Notes under the pieces: generated by a model
The model's input: the letters and a program-made list of their open reading frames with translations, nothing else
The model's database searches: none
What the model was told of the DNA's origin: nothing
Assembly: GCA_017306865.1 (NCBI GenBank)
Contig: JAFKHH010000011.1
Span: 248,001-312,000, forward strand
Direction: 5' to 3'
Origin: Filimonas sp.
GTDB lineage: Bacteria > Bacteroidota > Bacteroidia > Chitinophagales > Chitinophagaceae
DNA length: 64,000 bases
Shown: positions 8,009 to 18,554 of the stretch, piece by piece
Numbering within the stretch: the first letter of the stretch is position 1
Layout of the letters: the number at the start of each line of letters is the position of its first letter
Program-made: the position numbers and the translations under genes

Positions 8009-9658
8009 ATGGCAAAGTACATTTTTGTTACTGGTGGTGTAACCAGCAGTTTAGGAAAGGGCATTATTGCTGCATCACTTGCGAAGTTGTTGCAGGCCCG
8101 TGGTCTCCGGGTTACTATCCAGAAATTTGATCCGTACATTAACGTAGATCCGGGTACATTGAACCCTTATGAGCACGGCGAGTGCTTTGTAACGGAAGAT
8201 GGTGCGGAAACTGACCTTGACCTTGGTCACTACGAGCGTTTCCTGAGCATCTATACTTCCCAGGCAAACAACGTAACTACAGGACGTATTTACCAGACTG
8301 TGATCAACAAGGAGAGGGAAGGGGCTTATCTCGGCAAAACAGTACAAGTTGTGCCGCATATTACAGATGAAATAAAAAGAAGAATGCTATTGCTGGGTAA
8401 AACCGGTGATTATGATATAGTAATATCAGAGTTGGGTGGAACTGTGGGCGATATAGAAAGCCTTCCGTTTATAGAAGCGGTTCGCCAGTTGCAATGGGAG
8501 CTGCCGGAGGAAGATGTGGTGGTAGTGCACCTTACGTTGGTGCCATACCTGCGTGCGGCGAAGGAGCTGAAAACGAAACCTACACAGCACAGTGTAAAAA
8601 TGATGAGTGAGACTGGTGTGCACCCGGACATTATTGTTTGCAGAACAGAGGAGCCGTTGTCGAATGATATTAAACGTAAAATCGCGCTATTCTGTAATGT
8701 AAAACAGGAGGCTGTGATTGAGGCTATGGATGCGCCAACTATTTACGAAGTACCACTGGCTATGCTGCGTGAAAAGCTGGATATTATCTGTATGAAGAAA
8801 TTGAATATTACAAATTATAAAGAGCCTGAACTGGAAAAGTGGAAGGGCTTCTTAGATAAATTGAAATATCCAAAGAGTAAAGTAACGATCGGCCTGATTG
8901 GTAAATACATAGAACTGCAGGATGCGTATAAGTCTATCCTGGAAAGCTTCATTCACGCTGGTGCGATGAATGAGGTGAAAGTAGAAGTGGTAAATGTGCA
9001 TAGTGAATATATTACGGGCGAAAACGTAGCTGAAAAGCTGGAAGGGCTGGATGGCTTACTGGTAGCGCCTGGTTTTGGTCACAGAGGTATTGAGGGTAAG
9101 ATAATAGCTGTGCAATATGCGCGTGAGCATGCACTTCCTTTCTTCGGTATTTGCCTGGGTATGCAAATGTCTGTGATCGAATACGGCAGAAATGTATTGG
9201 GCCTGAAAGACGCGCATTCTACAGAGATGGACCAGTTGACGCCGAACCCGGTGATCAATATGATGGAGGAGCAGAAACAAATAACTATGATGGGGGGCAC
9301 TATGCGTTTGGGTTCTTATCCATGCGATATAAAAGAAGGCACATTGGCGCATAAGATCTATGGCAGCCTGCATGTGAATGAGCGTCACCGTCACCGTTAT
9401 GAGTTCAACAATAAATACCTGGAACAATACGAGAAAAGCGGGATGGTAGCGAGTGGTCGCAACCCGGAAACAGGATTGGTGGAAATAATGGAAATACCAT
9501 CGCATCCGTTCTTCATCGGGGTACAATATCACCCGGAACTGAAAAGTACGGTGGAAAAACCGGCGCCTTTGTTTGTAAGCTTCATCGACGCTGCAAAAAA
9601 ATACAATGAGCAAAAAAGCTCCCGCAAAAGCTCTGTATTGCAGAATGAACTAAACTAG
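8009..9658 (+). CDS. pyrG: CTP synthase
   Basis: 549 residues, the normal length. It converts UTP to CTP with ATP and glutamine in the cytosol, the last step of pyrimidine nucleotide synthesis. The N-terminal amidoligase domain begins [17 protein letters not shown] and contains [20 protein letters not shown]. The C-terminal class I glutamine amidotransferase domain has the nucleophile in FFGICLGMQ and the catalytic His in VQYHPEL. Both halves look complete. It is monocistronic, with a strong terminator 50 bases downstream. Confidence 0.97.
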   Translation: MAKYIFVTGGVTSSLGKGIIAASLAKLLQARGLRVTIQKFDPYINVDPGTLNPYEHGECFVTEDGAETDLDLGHYERFLSIYTSQANNVTTGRIYQTVINKEREGAYLGKTVQVVPHITDEIKRRMLLLGKTGDYDIVISELGGTVGDIESLPFIEAVRQLQWELPEEDVVVVHLTLVPYLRAAKELKTKPTQHSVKMMSETGVHPDIIVCRTEEPLSNDIKRKIALFCNVKQEAVIEAMDAPTIYEVPLAMLREKLDIICMKKLNITNYKEPELEKWKGFLDKLKYPKSKVTIGLIGKYIELQDAYKSILESFIHAGAMNEVKVEVVNVHSEYITGENVAEKLEGLDGLLVAPGFGHRGIEGKIIAVQYAREHALPFFGICLGMQMSVIEYGRNVLGLKDAHSTEMDQLTPNPVINMMEEQKQITMMGGTMRLGSYPCDIKEGTLAHKIYGSLHVNERHRHRYEFNNKYLEQYEKSGMVASGRNPETGLVEIMEIPSHPFFIGVQYHPELKSTVEKPAPLFVSFIDAAKKYNEQKSSRKSSVLQNELN

Positions 9659-9710
9659 GAAACGGGCAATTTCCTGAAAATAAGGGAATTACTAAGTCTA
9701 AAATATTGTC

Positions 9711-9739
9711 AACTGCGCTTCTTGTAAGCGCAGTTTTTG
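9711..9739 (+). terminator. Intrinsic terminator after pyrG
   Basis: AACTGCGCTT (9711-9720) pairs perfectly with AAGCGCAGTT (9726-9735) across a 5-base loop and is followed by TTTTG. This is a standard GC-containing hairpin plus T run in the pyrG direction. Confidence 0.85.
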
Positions 9740-9823
9740 TTGGTTGAACGGTAAGCCTAACGCCTTAAATCTTAATTGTTTAGTTCCCCGAAAACTATAT
9801 CTTCCAGTCTTGCCGCCGTTTAT

Positions 9824-9831
9824 TACCTTTG
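9824..9831 (+). promoter_or_regulatory. Candidate -7 promoter element for yidC
   Basis: TACCTTTG fits the Bacteroidota TAnnTTTG box and lies 35 bases before the yidC start. No TTTG or TTG is found about 19 bases upstream, so only the -7 half is supported. Confidence 0.35.
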
Positions 9832-9865
9832 CCGCTCAAATTCTTGGAAATAACTCTGAAAGCAA

Positions 9866-11701
9866 ATGAAAGCAGATAAGAATACGATTATCGGTTTTGT
9901 ATTATTGGGTATTTTATTTTTTGCCTTTTTCTGGTACACAAACAAGCAACAACAGGGTGTCCTTGCTGATAAACAGCACAAGGAGGATTCTATTGCACGT
10001 GTGAATGCTGCTAAGGTAAAACCAATAGATACAGCCGTAGCAAAAGTGGAAGACTCTTTGGGTAAAGCTGCGATATCAGGCAATTTCTTAAATGCTGCGA
10101 ATGGTACAGAGCAACTGGTAGAAGTAGAGAATGAACTGATGAAAGTAACCTTTACGAATAAAGGTGCCCAGGTAAAAAAAGTAACGCTTAAAAATTATAA
10201 ATCGTTTGATGGTAAACAAGTAATACTTGGTGGCCAGGCAAGTGATGATCTGACTTACAATATTAATACAGGTGATAACCATGCAGCAGCAATATCCCAA
10301 CTGTATTTTAATGCTGCAACTCCTGTCAAGAACGCAGATGGTAGCCAGACGGTAAGTTTCTCTTTGGCTGCTGCTAACGGGCAGAGTGTAACACACCGTT
10401 TTACAATTAAGCCAAATGATTACCTCATTGACTGGAATGTAGACCTGGCTGGTGCGGACAAGTTGCTGAGCAATGGCGTAATGAATGTGCAGTGGAATAT
10501 TTCTCCTACACGTCATGAAGGTTCATTGGATTATGAAAGGCAATTGAGCAACGTATGTTTCTCAGAGAATAATGATTTTGATTACATCTCTGCAAAGCAT
10601 GAGCGTAAGTTTGAAAAACCTGTACAATGGGTGGGAGCTGTACAGCAGTTCTTTAATACAACACTGATAGCAAAAGGCGGAAGCTTTAGCGATGGTGGCA
10701 TTAACTGGGAACGCAAGGCAGACTCTACAACAACGTTGAGTAATGTAAAAACAAACCTGCAAATGAAAGTGGCTGCTTCTGCTACGGCAAGCATTCCTTT
10801 CCAGTTATACTTTGGTCCGAACGATTACAAAACATTAAGTCATACCGCGCCTGAGATGGACAAGATCGTAAACCTTGGACGTGATATGTATTCGTTTGTA
10901 AGGCCGATCAACAAGTATATCATCATGCCGGTGTTTAACTTCTTTGCGGGCTTTATTGCCAACTTCGGCTGGGTTATCTTGTTGCTGACATTGTTTATCC
11001 GTTTGGTAACATCTCCATTAACTTATTCAAGCTATCTCAGCGGTGCGAAGATGAAAGTGTTGCGCCCTGAGCTGGATGAACTGAAAAAGAAATTGAACGG
11101 CGATCAGCAGGCATTTGCAATGGAGCAGATGAAGCTGTTTAGAGAGGCTGGGGTAAATCCGTTAGGTGGGTGTATTCCGGCATTGTTACAGATCCCGATC
11201 TTCTTTGCCTTGTATAGTTTCTTTAACTCAAATATTGCGCTGCGTGGGCAGTCGTTCCTTTGGTCGCATGACCTGTCTACTTACGACGCGGTTATACATT
11301 TCCCATTCTCTATATGGGGATTGGGCGATCACCTGAGTTTGTTTACGATCACGGCTGTTATTACCAGCTTCCTGATCTCTATTTACAATATGGCTATGAC
11401 TCCTACACAGGATAATCCTGCTATGAAGTATATGCCGTACATCTTCCCATTCATTCTCTTATTCGTATTCAATAAGCTGCCATCGGCGCTGACCTGGTAC
11501 TATACTGTATCCAACCTGATTACGCTGGGCTTGCAGTTTGTAATTCAGCACTACATTATTGACCACAATAAGATACTGGCTAAAATGGACGAAGCGCGTA
11601 AAAAGCCAAAGGCAAAAAGCAAATGGCAGGAGCGTTACGGACAAATGATGGAGGCGCAGAAGAAAGTACAGGACTTGAAGGATAAGAACCAGAAGAAGTA
11701 A
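9866..11701 (+). CDS. yidC: Membrane protein insertase YidC
   Basis: 611 residues, somewhat longer than the E. coli protein, as is usual in Bacteroidota. It inserts and folds inner-membrane proteins with or without the Sec translocon. A single N-terminal helix (about 9-25) is followed by a large periplasmic beta domain (about 60-350). The conserved insertase core starts near 355, with IMPVFNFFAGFIANFGWVIL, and includes EAGVNPLGGCIPALLQIPIF. A Lys-rich C-terminal tail after residue 575 probably contacts the ribosome. It is followed by a composite palindrome and terminator. Confidence 0.96.
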   Translation: MKADKNTIIGFVLLGILFFAFFWYTNKQQQGVLADKQHKEDSIARVNAAKVKPIDTAVAKVEDSLGKAAISGNFLNAANGTEQLVEVENELMKVTFTNKGAQVKKVTLKNYKSFDGKQVILGGQASDDLTYNINTGDNHAAAISQLYFNAATPVKNADGSQTVSFSLAAANGQSVTHRFTIKPNDYLIDWNVDLAGADKLLSNGVMNVQWNISPTRHEGSLDYERQLSNVCFSENNDFDYISAKHERKFEKPVQWVGAVQQFFNTTLIAKGGSFSDGGINWERKADSTTTLSNVKTNLQMKVAASATASIPFQLYFGPNDYKTLSHTAPEMDKIVNLGRDMYSFVRPINKYIIMPVFNFFAGFIANFGWVILLLTLFIRLVTSPLTYSSYLSGAKMKVLRPELDELKKKLNGDQQAFAMEQMKLFREAGVNPLGGCIPALLQIPIFFALYSFFNSNIALRGQSFLWSHDLSTYDAVIHFPFSIWGLGDHLSLFTITAVITSFLISIYNMAMTPTQDNPAMKYMPYIFPFILLFVFNKLPSALTWYYTVSNLITLGLQFVIQHYIIDHNKILAKMDEARKKPKAKSKWQERYGQMMEAQKKVQDLKDKNQKK

Positions 11702-11703
11702 AT

Positions 11704-11880
11704 TGTTGAATTGTTATATGGTTTAATTGTTATTGACCCTTGGGTTTGTAGCATGAAAACAAAAGAATGGATTGATGAAAGTCAATCCATTCTTTTTTGG
11801 GGGATTTGCCAAAATGACAAAGAAAAGTACTGGCCCCACCCATCAAAGCATACAACCATGAAACCATATAACCATTCATC
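11704..11880. repeat. Family B palindrome enclosing an intrinsic terminator
   Basis: The left arm (about 11704-11732, with TTGTTATATGGTTTAATTG) pairs imperfectly with a right arm (about 11849-11880, with CAACCATGAAACCATATAAC). Between them sits a compact intrinsic terminator at 11762-11798. A 70-codon reading frame over this segment follows the repeat and is not considered a gene. The rest of the gap to htpG holds a further small inverted repeat, AATACC-TATT-GGTATT, near 11900. Confidence 0.65.
11762..11798 (+). terminator. Intrinsic terminator after yidC
   Basis: AAAGAATGGATTGA (11762-11775) pairs perfectly with TCAATCCATTCTTT (11782-11795) over a 6-base loop, followed by further T residues. 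This is a 14-bp stem in the yidC direction. Confidence 0.85.
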
Positions 11881-11950
11881 TTTGCCATCCTGTCAGCCTA
11901 ATACCTATTGGTATTGGGTTTGATGGATTAAGTCACAAAAAAACATTGCT

Positions 11951-13792
11951 ATGCAAAAAGGACAGATTCGTGTTCAGACGGAGAACATTTTCCCTATCAT
12001 TAAGAAATTTTTATATAGCGATCATGAAATATTCCTTCGTGAGTTAGTTAGTAATGCTGTAGATGCAACACAGAAAATAAAAACCCTTTCTTCCATTGGC
12101 GAGGCCAAGGGGGAACTTGGGGAGTTACGTATAGATGTAGTGCTGGATGTGAAAGAAAAAACATTGAGCATTGTGGACAGGGGCGTGGGTATGACTGCTG
12201 AGGAAGTAGACAAATACATAAATCAGGTGGCGTTTAGTGGCGCAGAAGAGTTTTTGCATAAATACAAAGACGCAAACATTATCGGGCATTTTGGTTTAGG
12301 TTTCTACAGCGGCTTTATGGTAAGTAGCAAGGTAGATATTTACACAAAAAGTTTTAAGGACGAAAGTGGTGTGTTCTGGAGCTGCGATGGTAGCCCGGAA
12401 TATGAACTATACGATATAGATAAGAGCGATCGTGGAACAAGGATCGTACTTCATATTAATGAAGAAAGTGAAGAGTTCCTGGATGCAGGGCGTATCCGTA
12501 GCATCCTGGAAAAATTTTGTAAGTTCCTGCCTGTTCCTATTTACTTCAAAGAGGAGGGTGCTAAGGAAGAAGAGGGCAAAGAAGAAAAGCCAATTAATAA
12601 CCCGAATCCTATCTGGGTTAAAAAGCCTTCAGAGTTGACAACAGAAGATTACCAGAATTTTTATAAAGAGTTATATCCATTCAGCGAGACGCCGCTGTTC
12701 TGGATACACCTGAATGTAGACTATCCGTTTAACCTGACTGGTATTTTGTATTTCCCTAAGATCAAGCAGAGCTACGAAATACAAAAGGATAAAATTCAGT
12801 TGTATTCAAACCAAGTGTTTGTAACTGATGAGGTAAAAGATATAGTGCCGGAATTTTTAATGCTGCTGCATGGTATTATCGATAGCCCGGATATTCCGTT
12901 AAATGTAAGCCGTAGCTATTTGCAGGGCGATCCGAATGTAAAAAAGATCAATGCACACATTACTAAAAAGGTAGCGGATAAACTGGAAGAGATCTTCAAA
13001 AGCGACAGGCAATCATTTGAAGAGAAATGGGAGAGCCTTGGTCTGTTTGTGAAGTATGGCATGATGACGGACGATAAGTTCCTGGATAAAGCGAATAAAT
13101 TCCTTGTATTGCAGGATGCTATCGATAGCAAATTCTACACACTGGAGGAGTATAAAACTACCGTAGAGGCGTTGCAGAAAAACAAAGACGGCAAAACTGT
13201 TATTATCTATACGACAGACCCAATTCAGCAGGACGGGTATATAAAAGCGGCAGCAGCTAAAGGGTATAAGGTGGTGAAGCTGGAAACACTGGTAGACGCA
13301 GCGTTTATTAATAACATGGAGATGAAGTGGGAGAATGTAGCCTTTACCCGTGTGGATGCTGATATTGCAGATAACCTGGTAGATAAACAGGAACATGCTG
13401 ATTCTATATTGTCAAAAGAGGAAGAGGAAAAACTGAAGTCACTATTTGGCTTCCAGGTGCCGGACCTGCACGTAACTGTAGAGGTAAAAGGCCTGAGCGC
13501 TGAAGCTGCACCTGTAGTTGCAACACGCCCTGAGTTTATGCGGAGAATGAAAGATATGGCTGGTGTAGGTGGTGGTATGACTGCATTCTATGCAAGCATG
13601 CCGGATGAGGTAACGCTTACTGTAAATGGTAACCATAAGGTGTATCAGTCTTTACTGAAAGCGGAGAACAAGGATCAGCAGGAAAAACAGGTTAGAAACC
13701 TGGCAGACCTGGCTTTGCTGTCACAGGGATTACTGAAAGGCGCAAGCCTGACTGCGTTTATTAACAGGAGCGTAGAGCTGCTGGAAGATTAA
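11951..13792 (+). CDS. htpG: Hsp90-family chaperone HtpG
   Basis: 613 residues, close to the bacterial norm. It is a cytosolic ATP-dependent homodimeric chaperone. The GHKL ATPase domain shows NAVDATQKI (near 36), DRGVGMT (near 76) and GHFGLGFYSGFMV (near 117). A short acidic linker (EEGAKEEEGKEEKPI, near 203-217) joins the middle domain, where client-loop residues such as NVSRSYLQGD are present. It is monocistronic with a terminator 35 bases downstream. Confidence 0.96.
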   Translation: MQKGQIRVQTENIFPIIKKFLYSDHEIFLRELVSNAVDATQKIKTLSSIGEAKGELGELRIDVVLDVKEKTLSIVDRGVGMTAEEVDKYINQVAFSGAEEFLHKYKDANIIGHFGLGFYSGFMVSSKVDIYTKSFKDESGVFWSCDGSPEYELYDIDKSDRGTRIVLHINEESEEFLDAGRIRSILEKFCKFLPVPIYFKEEGAKEEEGKEEKPINNPNPIWVKKPSELTTEDYQNFYKELYPFSETPLFWIHLNVDYPFNLTGILYFPKIKQSYEIQKDKIQLYSNQVFVTDEVKDIVPEFLMLLHGIIDSPDIPLNVSRSYLQGDPNVKKINAHITKKVADKLEEIFKSDRQSFEEKWESLGLFVKYGMMTDDKFLDKANKFLVLQDAIDSKFYTLEEYKTTVEALQKNKDGKTVIIYTTDPIQQDGYIKAAAAKGYKVVKLETLVDAAFINNMEMKWENVAFTRVDADIADNLVDKQEHADSILSKEEEEKLKSLFGFQVPDLHVTVEVKGLSAEAAPVVATRPEFMRRMKDMAGVGGGMTAFYASMPDEVTLTVNGNHKVYQSLLKAENKDQQEKQVRNLADLALLSQGLLKGASLTAFINRSVELLED

Positions 13793-13827
13793 TAAAAAGT
13801 AGTTTGTAATTAATTGTATAAAAAATT

Positions 13828-13856
13828 AGCCCTTCTGGAAAGAAGGGCTTTCATTT
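13828..13856 (+). terminator. Intrinsic terminator after htpG
   Basis: AGCCCTTCT (13828-13836) pairs with AGAAGGGCT (13841-13849) over a GGAA tetraloop, followed by TTCATTTAT. On the other strand the hairpin is followed by a better run of T. The remaining 190 bases to the recJ stop codon contain nothing recognised. Confidence 0.8.
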
Positions 13857-14046
13857 ATCCTGGAATAGGATAACGGGATGCTTTAGCCACCTGTATAGGT
13901 TCGGCCATGCTTATGAGATATTTATCTCTTTCTTTTGGAAAGAGTGTATAGTCTAAAATATATTTCTGGTTTATTGTTGCTGATTAACTGCAACGGAAAG
14001 GTAGGTGCGTAAAAAATGGATGCTTAACAAATATAAGCAAGTCTTT

Positions 14047-15753
14047 TTAAATATTTGTATGACTTAATTTTAGGTCAATTACCCGCAATTGCAATTTCTT
14101 TTCACCGTTCCACTCATTCAGGTCCAGCGTAAACACAATATCCAACGGGGCATTCATTTGCAATAAATAGAATTTGGCTGCTATGCCGAAGCCAATGCCT
14201 GTAATCGTGATATTGTTCTGCTTAACAACAAAACGAATGTGCTGCTCTTTTACAATTTTGGAAAAACCCGTATCATACACCTTCCTCGCTATGAAAACCG
14301 GGCGCATATTTTCCGGGCCAAACGGCTCCATTTGTGTAAGAATATTGTAGAAATTAAAGGTCAGCGACGAAAAATTAATCTCGGAGTCAATATTTATTTC
14401 AGGAATTAATAATTCTTCTTTGATAGTAGACGCAACTACTTCTTCAAATTTGTTGCTGAATGATTCTACCTGTTCCGGCAATAAAGTCATACCAGCCGCA
14501 GCAAAGTGTCCTCCATAGCCGAGCAAATGTTCGCGGCATGCGTGTACCGCTTCGTATAAATTAAAACCAGCTACACTGCGCGCGCTACCAGCTACAATAT
14601 CCCCGCTTTTTGTCAACACAATGGTAGGACGGTAAAAATGCTCAATCAGTCTTGACGCCACGATGCCAACAACACCTTTATGCCAGTGTTCTTTAAATAG
14701 AACAGTTGTCTTACGCTTGAGGTAAGCATCATTTGAATTGATCAAAGCAAGCGCCTCTTCTGTTATAGATAGATCAGCTTCTTTTCTATCGGTATTGTCG
14801 TTATGTAAGAGCTCTGCTAACTGTAATGCTTTATTAAAATCTTTCTCAATAAACAGCTCAACAGCTTTTCGTGCATCGTCCATTCTGCCGGCAGCATTTA
14901 CCCGCGGCGCCACAACAAATACTAGGCTGGAAATGGTGATCTCTTTTGTAACGCTACCTAAATGCAGCAATGATTTTATACCGGCAGAAGGCGCATCATT
15001 GATCTGCTTTAAACCATAGAATGCGAGTATCCGGTTCTCTCCCGTTATGGGAACAATATCTGCTGCAATAGCAGTAACAACAAGATCGAGATATTGTAAA
15101 TAAGATACGTCAGGTAAGCTGTATTCCTTTGCTAAAGCCTGCATTAGTTTAAATGCAACGCCACAGCCGCACAATTCCTTATAAGGGTAGGGGCAATCCG
15201 TTTGTTTAGGATTAAGTATTGCCACCGCAGGCGGTAAAATATGTTCCGGCATGTGGTGGTCACATACTACGAAATCAATTCCCAGCTCTTTTGCGTACTG
15301 AATAAGATCAACAGATTTAATACCACAATCGACTGATATAATAAGTGTAAAGCCTGCTTCCTTTGCATAATCAATTCCTGCTTTGGAAATGCCGTATCCT
15401 TCCTTATAACGGTGTGGAATATAAAAATCAGTTTGCGGGTAGATAGAACGTAAAAACTGTAGCATAACGGCAACCGCAGAAGTGCCGTCTACATCGTAGT
15501 CTCCAAAAACCAGGATCTTTTCGTTACCCGATATTGCTTCTTTAACCCTGGACACAGCTTTTGCCATATCCTTCATCAGCCAGGGATCATGCAATTGAGA
15601 TAATTGCGGTCTGAAAAAATCTTTTGATATATCAAATGTATCAATGCCTCGTTGCACCAGTAATGTGCACAAAACAGGATTAATTTTCAATGCTTCATGC
15701 AAAGAATTAACCTTTAAGGGATCGGCTTGCGCTATTTTCCATCGCTTCTGCAT
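14047..15753 (-). CDS. recJ: Single-stranded-DNA-specific 5'-3' exonuclease RecJ
   Basis: 568 residues. RecJ degrades single-stranded DNA 5' to 3' in recombinational and mismatch repair. The DHH domain shows VFGDYDVDGTSAVAV, SVDCGI and VCDHHMPE; the DHHA1 domain shows RSVAGFNLYEAV and GYGGHFAAAGMTL; an OB-fold-like C-terminal domain follows. All metal-binding motifs are present. The start codon lies 4 bases after the stop of the polyprenyl synthase gene, so the two are co-transcribed. Confidence 0.95.
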   Translation of the reverse strand: MQKRWKIAQADPLKVNSLHEALKINPVLCTLLVQRGIDTFDISKDFFRPQLSQLHDPWLMKDMAKAVSRVKEAISGNEKILVFGDYDVDGTSAVAVMLQFLRSIYPQTDFYIPHRYKEGYGISKAGIDYAKEAGFTLIISVDCGIKSVDLIQYAKELGIDFVVCDHHMPEHILPPAVAILNPKQTDCPYPYKELCGCGVAFKLMQALAKEYSLPDVSYLQYLDLVVTAIAADIVPITGENRILAFYGLKQINDAPSAGIKSLLHLGSVTKEITISSLVFVVAPRVNAAGRMDDARKAVELFIEKDFNKALQLAELLHNDNTDRKEADLSITEEALALINSNDAYLKRKTTVLFKEHWHKGVVGIVASRLIEHFYRPTIVLTKSGDIVAGSARSVAGFNLYEAVHACREHLLGYGGHFAAAGMTLLPEQVESFSNKFEEVVASTIKEELLIPEINIDSEINFSSLTFNFYNILTQMEPFGPENMRPVFIARKVYDTGFSKIVKEQHIRFVVKQNNITITGIGFGIAAKFYLLQMNAPLDIVFTLDLNEWNGEKKLQLRVIDLKLSHTNI

Positions 15754-15757
15754 GCTA

Positions 15758-16720
15758 CTAATAGGTACGGTCTGTTGTATAACGAACTAATTCTTCAAGC
15801 GCTTGCCTGATTTCTGTATTTTCAAACTGGTGTAAGATATCCATCGCCTCATCGCGATAGGTTTCCATCTTTTTTGATGCATAGGCAATACCTCCGGCAT
15901 CCTTTACTGCATCAATGATGAATTGAACTTTCTCTTTCTGGGTATTCTCATTTTTAATTGAATAGATCAATCTTCTGCGAAGTGACTTATCGCAATTATT
16001 CAACGTATAAATTAAGGGAAGCGTCAGTTTTTTCTCTTTTATATCATTCCCGGTAGGTTTTCCTACATCCATATTGCCATAATCGAACAGGTCATCCTTA
16101 ATTTGAAACGCAATACCTACTTTTTCTCCAAAAAGGCGCATTTTTTCAATTTCAGCATCGTTCGAAAAGGTGGTAGAGGCACCTGCAGCGCAAGCGGATG
16201 CGAGGAGGGAGGCTGTTTTTCCTTTTATGATTTCAAAATAGATTGATTCCTCCAGGTTCAAATTTCTTGACTTCTCAATTTGTAATAATTCACCCTCACT
16301 CATCATCCTTACGGCTTCAGAAAGTATCTGGAGAACCCTGAAATCATCATTATTTAAAGAAAGTAAAAGACCTTTAGATAATAAATAATCACCAACCAGG
16401 ACCGCAATTTTGTTCTTCCAAAGCGCATTTATAGAAAAAAATCCCCTTCTTTCCATCGCGTCATCCACCACATCGTCATGAACCAGGGTCGCAGTGTGTA
16501 ATAATTCCACAAGTGAAGCAGCCCGGTAAGTAGATTCTTTTACCTCGCCACCTAATCTTGCACTTAAAAGAACGAACATAGGCCGTAACTGTTTGCCTTT
16601 CCGCTTTACTATATATTGCATTATTCTGTCAAGTAATGCTACACGGCTTTTGACCGCCTCGCGGAAATGAATTTCGAACGCTTCCAGTTCTGACGCTATA
16701 ACCTTTCTTGCTAAGTCCAT
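15758..16720 (-). CDS. Polyprenyl diphosphate synthase
   Basis: 320 residues. The trans-prenyltransferase motifs are clear: the first Asp-rich motif in HDDVVDDAMERRG (near 78) and the second in QIKDDLFDYGN (near 207). Such enzymes extend farnesyl diphosphate by head-to-tail condensation, most likely here for the menaquinone side chain; product length cannot be read from sequence with confidence. It is the first gene of a two-gene operon with recJ. Confidence 0.93.
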   Translation of the reverse strand: MDLARKVIASELEAFEIHFREAVKSRVALLDRIMQYIVKRKGKQLRPMFVLLSARLGGEVKESTYRAASLVELLHTATLVHDDVVDDAMERRGFFSINALWKNKIAVLVGDYLLSKGLLLSLNNDDFRVLQILSEAVRMMSEGELLQIEKSRNLNLEESIYFEIIKGKTASLLASACAAGASTTFSNDAEIEKMRLFGEKVGIAFQIKDDLFDYGNMDVGKPTGNDIKEKKLTLPLIYTLNNCDKSLRRRLIYSIKNENTQKEKVQFIIDAVKDAGGIAYASKKMETYRDEAMDILHQFENTEIRQALEELVRYTTDRTY

Positions 16721-16827
16721 TTCAATTAGTTGCGTGCAATATAACCCAATAAATATTAATGTTCAATGCAACATTGGCACTGCAATTGCTGTCTTAGGAT
16801 TATATCAAGGTGAAATAAATATTAAAA

Positions 16828-16858
16828 TTTGGAAATTTAACTTCAATAATTAACTTTG
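16828..16858 (+). promoter_or_regulatory. Bacteroidota sigma-ABfr-type promoter of the OmpA gene
   Basis: TTTG at 16828-16831 and TAACTTTG at 16851-16858 are separated by exactly 19 bases, matching the established Bacteroidota -33/-7 consensus TTTG-N19-TAnnTTTG. Transcription would begin near 16865, giving an AT-rich leader of about 54 bases. Confidence 0.8.
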
Positions 16859-16918
16859 CCTCGATAAGTTGTAGGGAGATTGAGCGGAAAATATTAAACA
16901 AAAATTTAAATTATACCT

Positions 16919-18532
16919 ATGGCAAGCAAAAAGTACACGATGATCCTGGGCCTTTTAGGTCTGGTTCAAACCGCCACATTTGCACAAAAAAATGACGCCA
17001 GCGCAGACTGGTGGAAAGATTCTTCGAAGGTTGCGACAAAGCGTTTACCTCAGTACAATGAGTTCGCTAACAACCAGTATCCTTATCCTGCTAAACCACG
17101 TAGTATGTGGGAATTAGGTGGCCACGCCGGCTACTCTTTCGTTGCAGGTGACATTGATCCTCGCGCTGGGTTCAGCGGTGGTCTTTCGTTAAGAGCTCCG
17201 TTAAGTCACGTTTTCTCTTTGAGAGCTGACTACACTGGTTCTTTTAACTATGGTCTTGACTATCGTCCACGAGTTGCTGGTGCTAACAGCCCTTGGGGAC
17301 CTGCAGGAACAGTTTATGTTGCAAACTATCGTAACAGAATTCACCAAGGTAACTTGGACCTGATCGCATCTTTAAACTCAATCAGCCACTACAGAGGTAA
17401 CCCAAAAACAGACTGGTACGTGTTTGCAGGTTACGGTCTGGTTGTAGCTGACGTAGATATCGATCCTTCTACTTCAACAGCAGCTTCAGTTGGTGGTAAA
17501 TTATCACCTGGATTTAACTACAATCGTTCTCGTAAAGACATCAAATCTGATTTGAAAAACTTGATGAACGATTATTCTTTGAATGCTCCTGTAACGAATG
17601 GTAATCGTGAGCCAATTGGTCGTAACAACAACAACCAGTTGATCCGTCACGCTGCTAGCTTTGGTGCTGGTGTATCATTCAAACTGAGCCCAAGATTCTC
17701 ATTAGGTCTTGAGCAACGCTTCACTCTGCCATTCTCTGATGATATGGATGGTGTAGCAGCTGGCAAATCTAATGACTTCCTGAGCAGCACATCTATCCGC
17801 GGTGGTATCGCTTTGGGTAACTCATCTAAACGCGTAGCTCCATTGTGGTGGATCAATCCAAACAACTTCATCTACAACGAGTTAAACTCTCCTAAACACA
17901 TGAAGTTGCCTCCTCCAGTATTACCAGATGCTGATGGTGATGGTGTAACTGACCAATTTGACCTTGAGCCAAACACTCCAGCTGGTGCTCCGGTAGACAG
18001 CCATGGTGTTGCTAAAGATACAGATGGTGATGGTGTTCCTGATTACAAAGACAAGGAATTGCTGACTCCACAGAGCTGCTTCCCTGTTAACGCTGATGGC
18101 GTTGGTAACTGCCCAGAACCAAAATGTTGCACTGAATTGCGTGAAGCAATTAAAAACTTGAAAGTAGCTCCATCTAATGATTGCACTATTGGTTCTTTAC
18201 CAAGCATTCAGTTCAAGAGCGGTTCTGTTACAATTTCTAAAGACGCTCAGGCTTTATTAGCTGGTGCTGCTGAGAAATTGAAAGCAAACGCTACTTGTAA
18301 AGTTAAAGTAATAGGCTACGGTGCTTCTGACAAACGTGCTCAACAGCTTAGCTGGGATCGCGTAAATGCAGTGATCAAATACTTGGTTGAAAAACAAGGT
18401 ATCTCTGAAAGCCGCCTGTTGTTCTACTACGGTGAACAAGGTGATGCTAACACAGTTGATCTGCAAGGCACTAGCGAAGAAGGTCCTAACACAGTACCGG
18501 CTCCGCATCCAAATTTGAAAAAGACTAAATAA
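16919..18532 (+). CDS. OmpA-family outer membrane protein with Asp-rich linker
   Basis: 537 residues. A signal peptide (ends TATFAQ, near 23) is followed by a beta-barrel-type domain with many aromatic/Gly strands, then two thrombospondin-type-3-like calcium loops (DADGDGVTD near 338, DTDGDGVPD near 367), a Cys-rich turn (C-F-P near 385 to CC near 400), and an OmpA peptidoglycan-binding domain (about 425-515; FKSGSVTIS, QQLSWDRVNAVIKYL). The peptidoglycan-binding segment is atypical, with a short loop and W-D-R-V instead of the common S-x-x-R-A. Its codon use is visibly more biased than that of its neighbours and the promoter is near-consensus, so high expression is likely. It probably anchors the outer membrane to the wall. 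Confidence 0.9.
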   Translation: MASKKYTMILGLLGLVQTATFAQKNDASADWWKDSSKVATKRLPQYNEFANNQYPYPAKPRSMWELGGHAGYSFVAGDIDPRAGFSGGLSLRAPLSHVFSLRADYTGSFNYGLDYRPRVAGANSPWGPAGTVYVANYRNRIHQGNLDLIASLNSISHYRGNPKTDWYVFAGYGLVVADVDIDPSTSTAASVGGKLSPGFNYNRSRKDIKSDLKNLMNDYSLNAPVTNGNREPIGRNNNNQLIRHAASFGAGVSFKLSPRFSLGLEQRFTLPFSDDMDGVAAGKSNDFLSSTSIRGGIALGNSSKRVAPLWWINPNNFIYNELNSPKHMKLPPPVLPDADGDGVTDQFDLEPNTPAGAPVDSHGVAKDTDGDGVPDYKDKELLTPQSCFPVNADGVGNCPEPKCCTELREAIKNLKVAPSNDCTIGSLPSIQFKSGSVTISKDAQALLAGAAEKLKANATCKVKVIGYGASDKRAQQLSWDRVNAVIKYLVEKQGISESRLLFYYGEQGDANTVDLQGTSEEGPNTVPAPHPNLKKTK

Positions 18533-18554
18533 TTTGTGATACTTTTTGCCTAAT

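Noticed and set aside
11711-11923. 70-codon plus-strand reading frame between yidC and htpG
   Set aside because: It runs across a family B arm and an intrinsic terminator; the translated residues follow the repeat and show no domain or signal.
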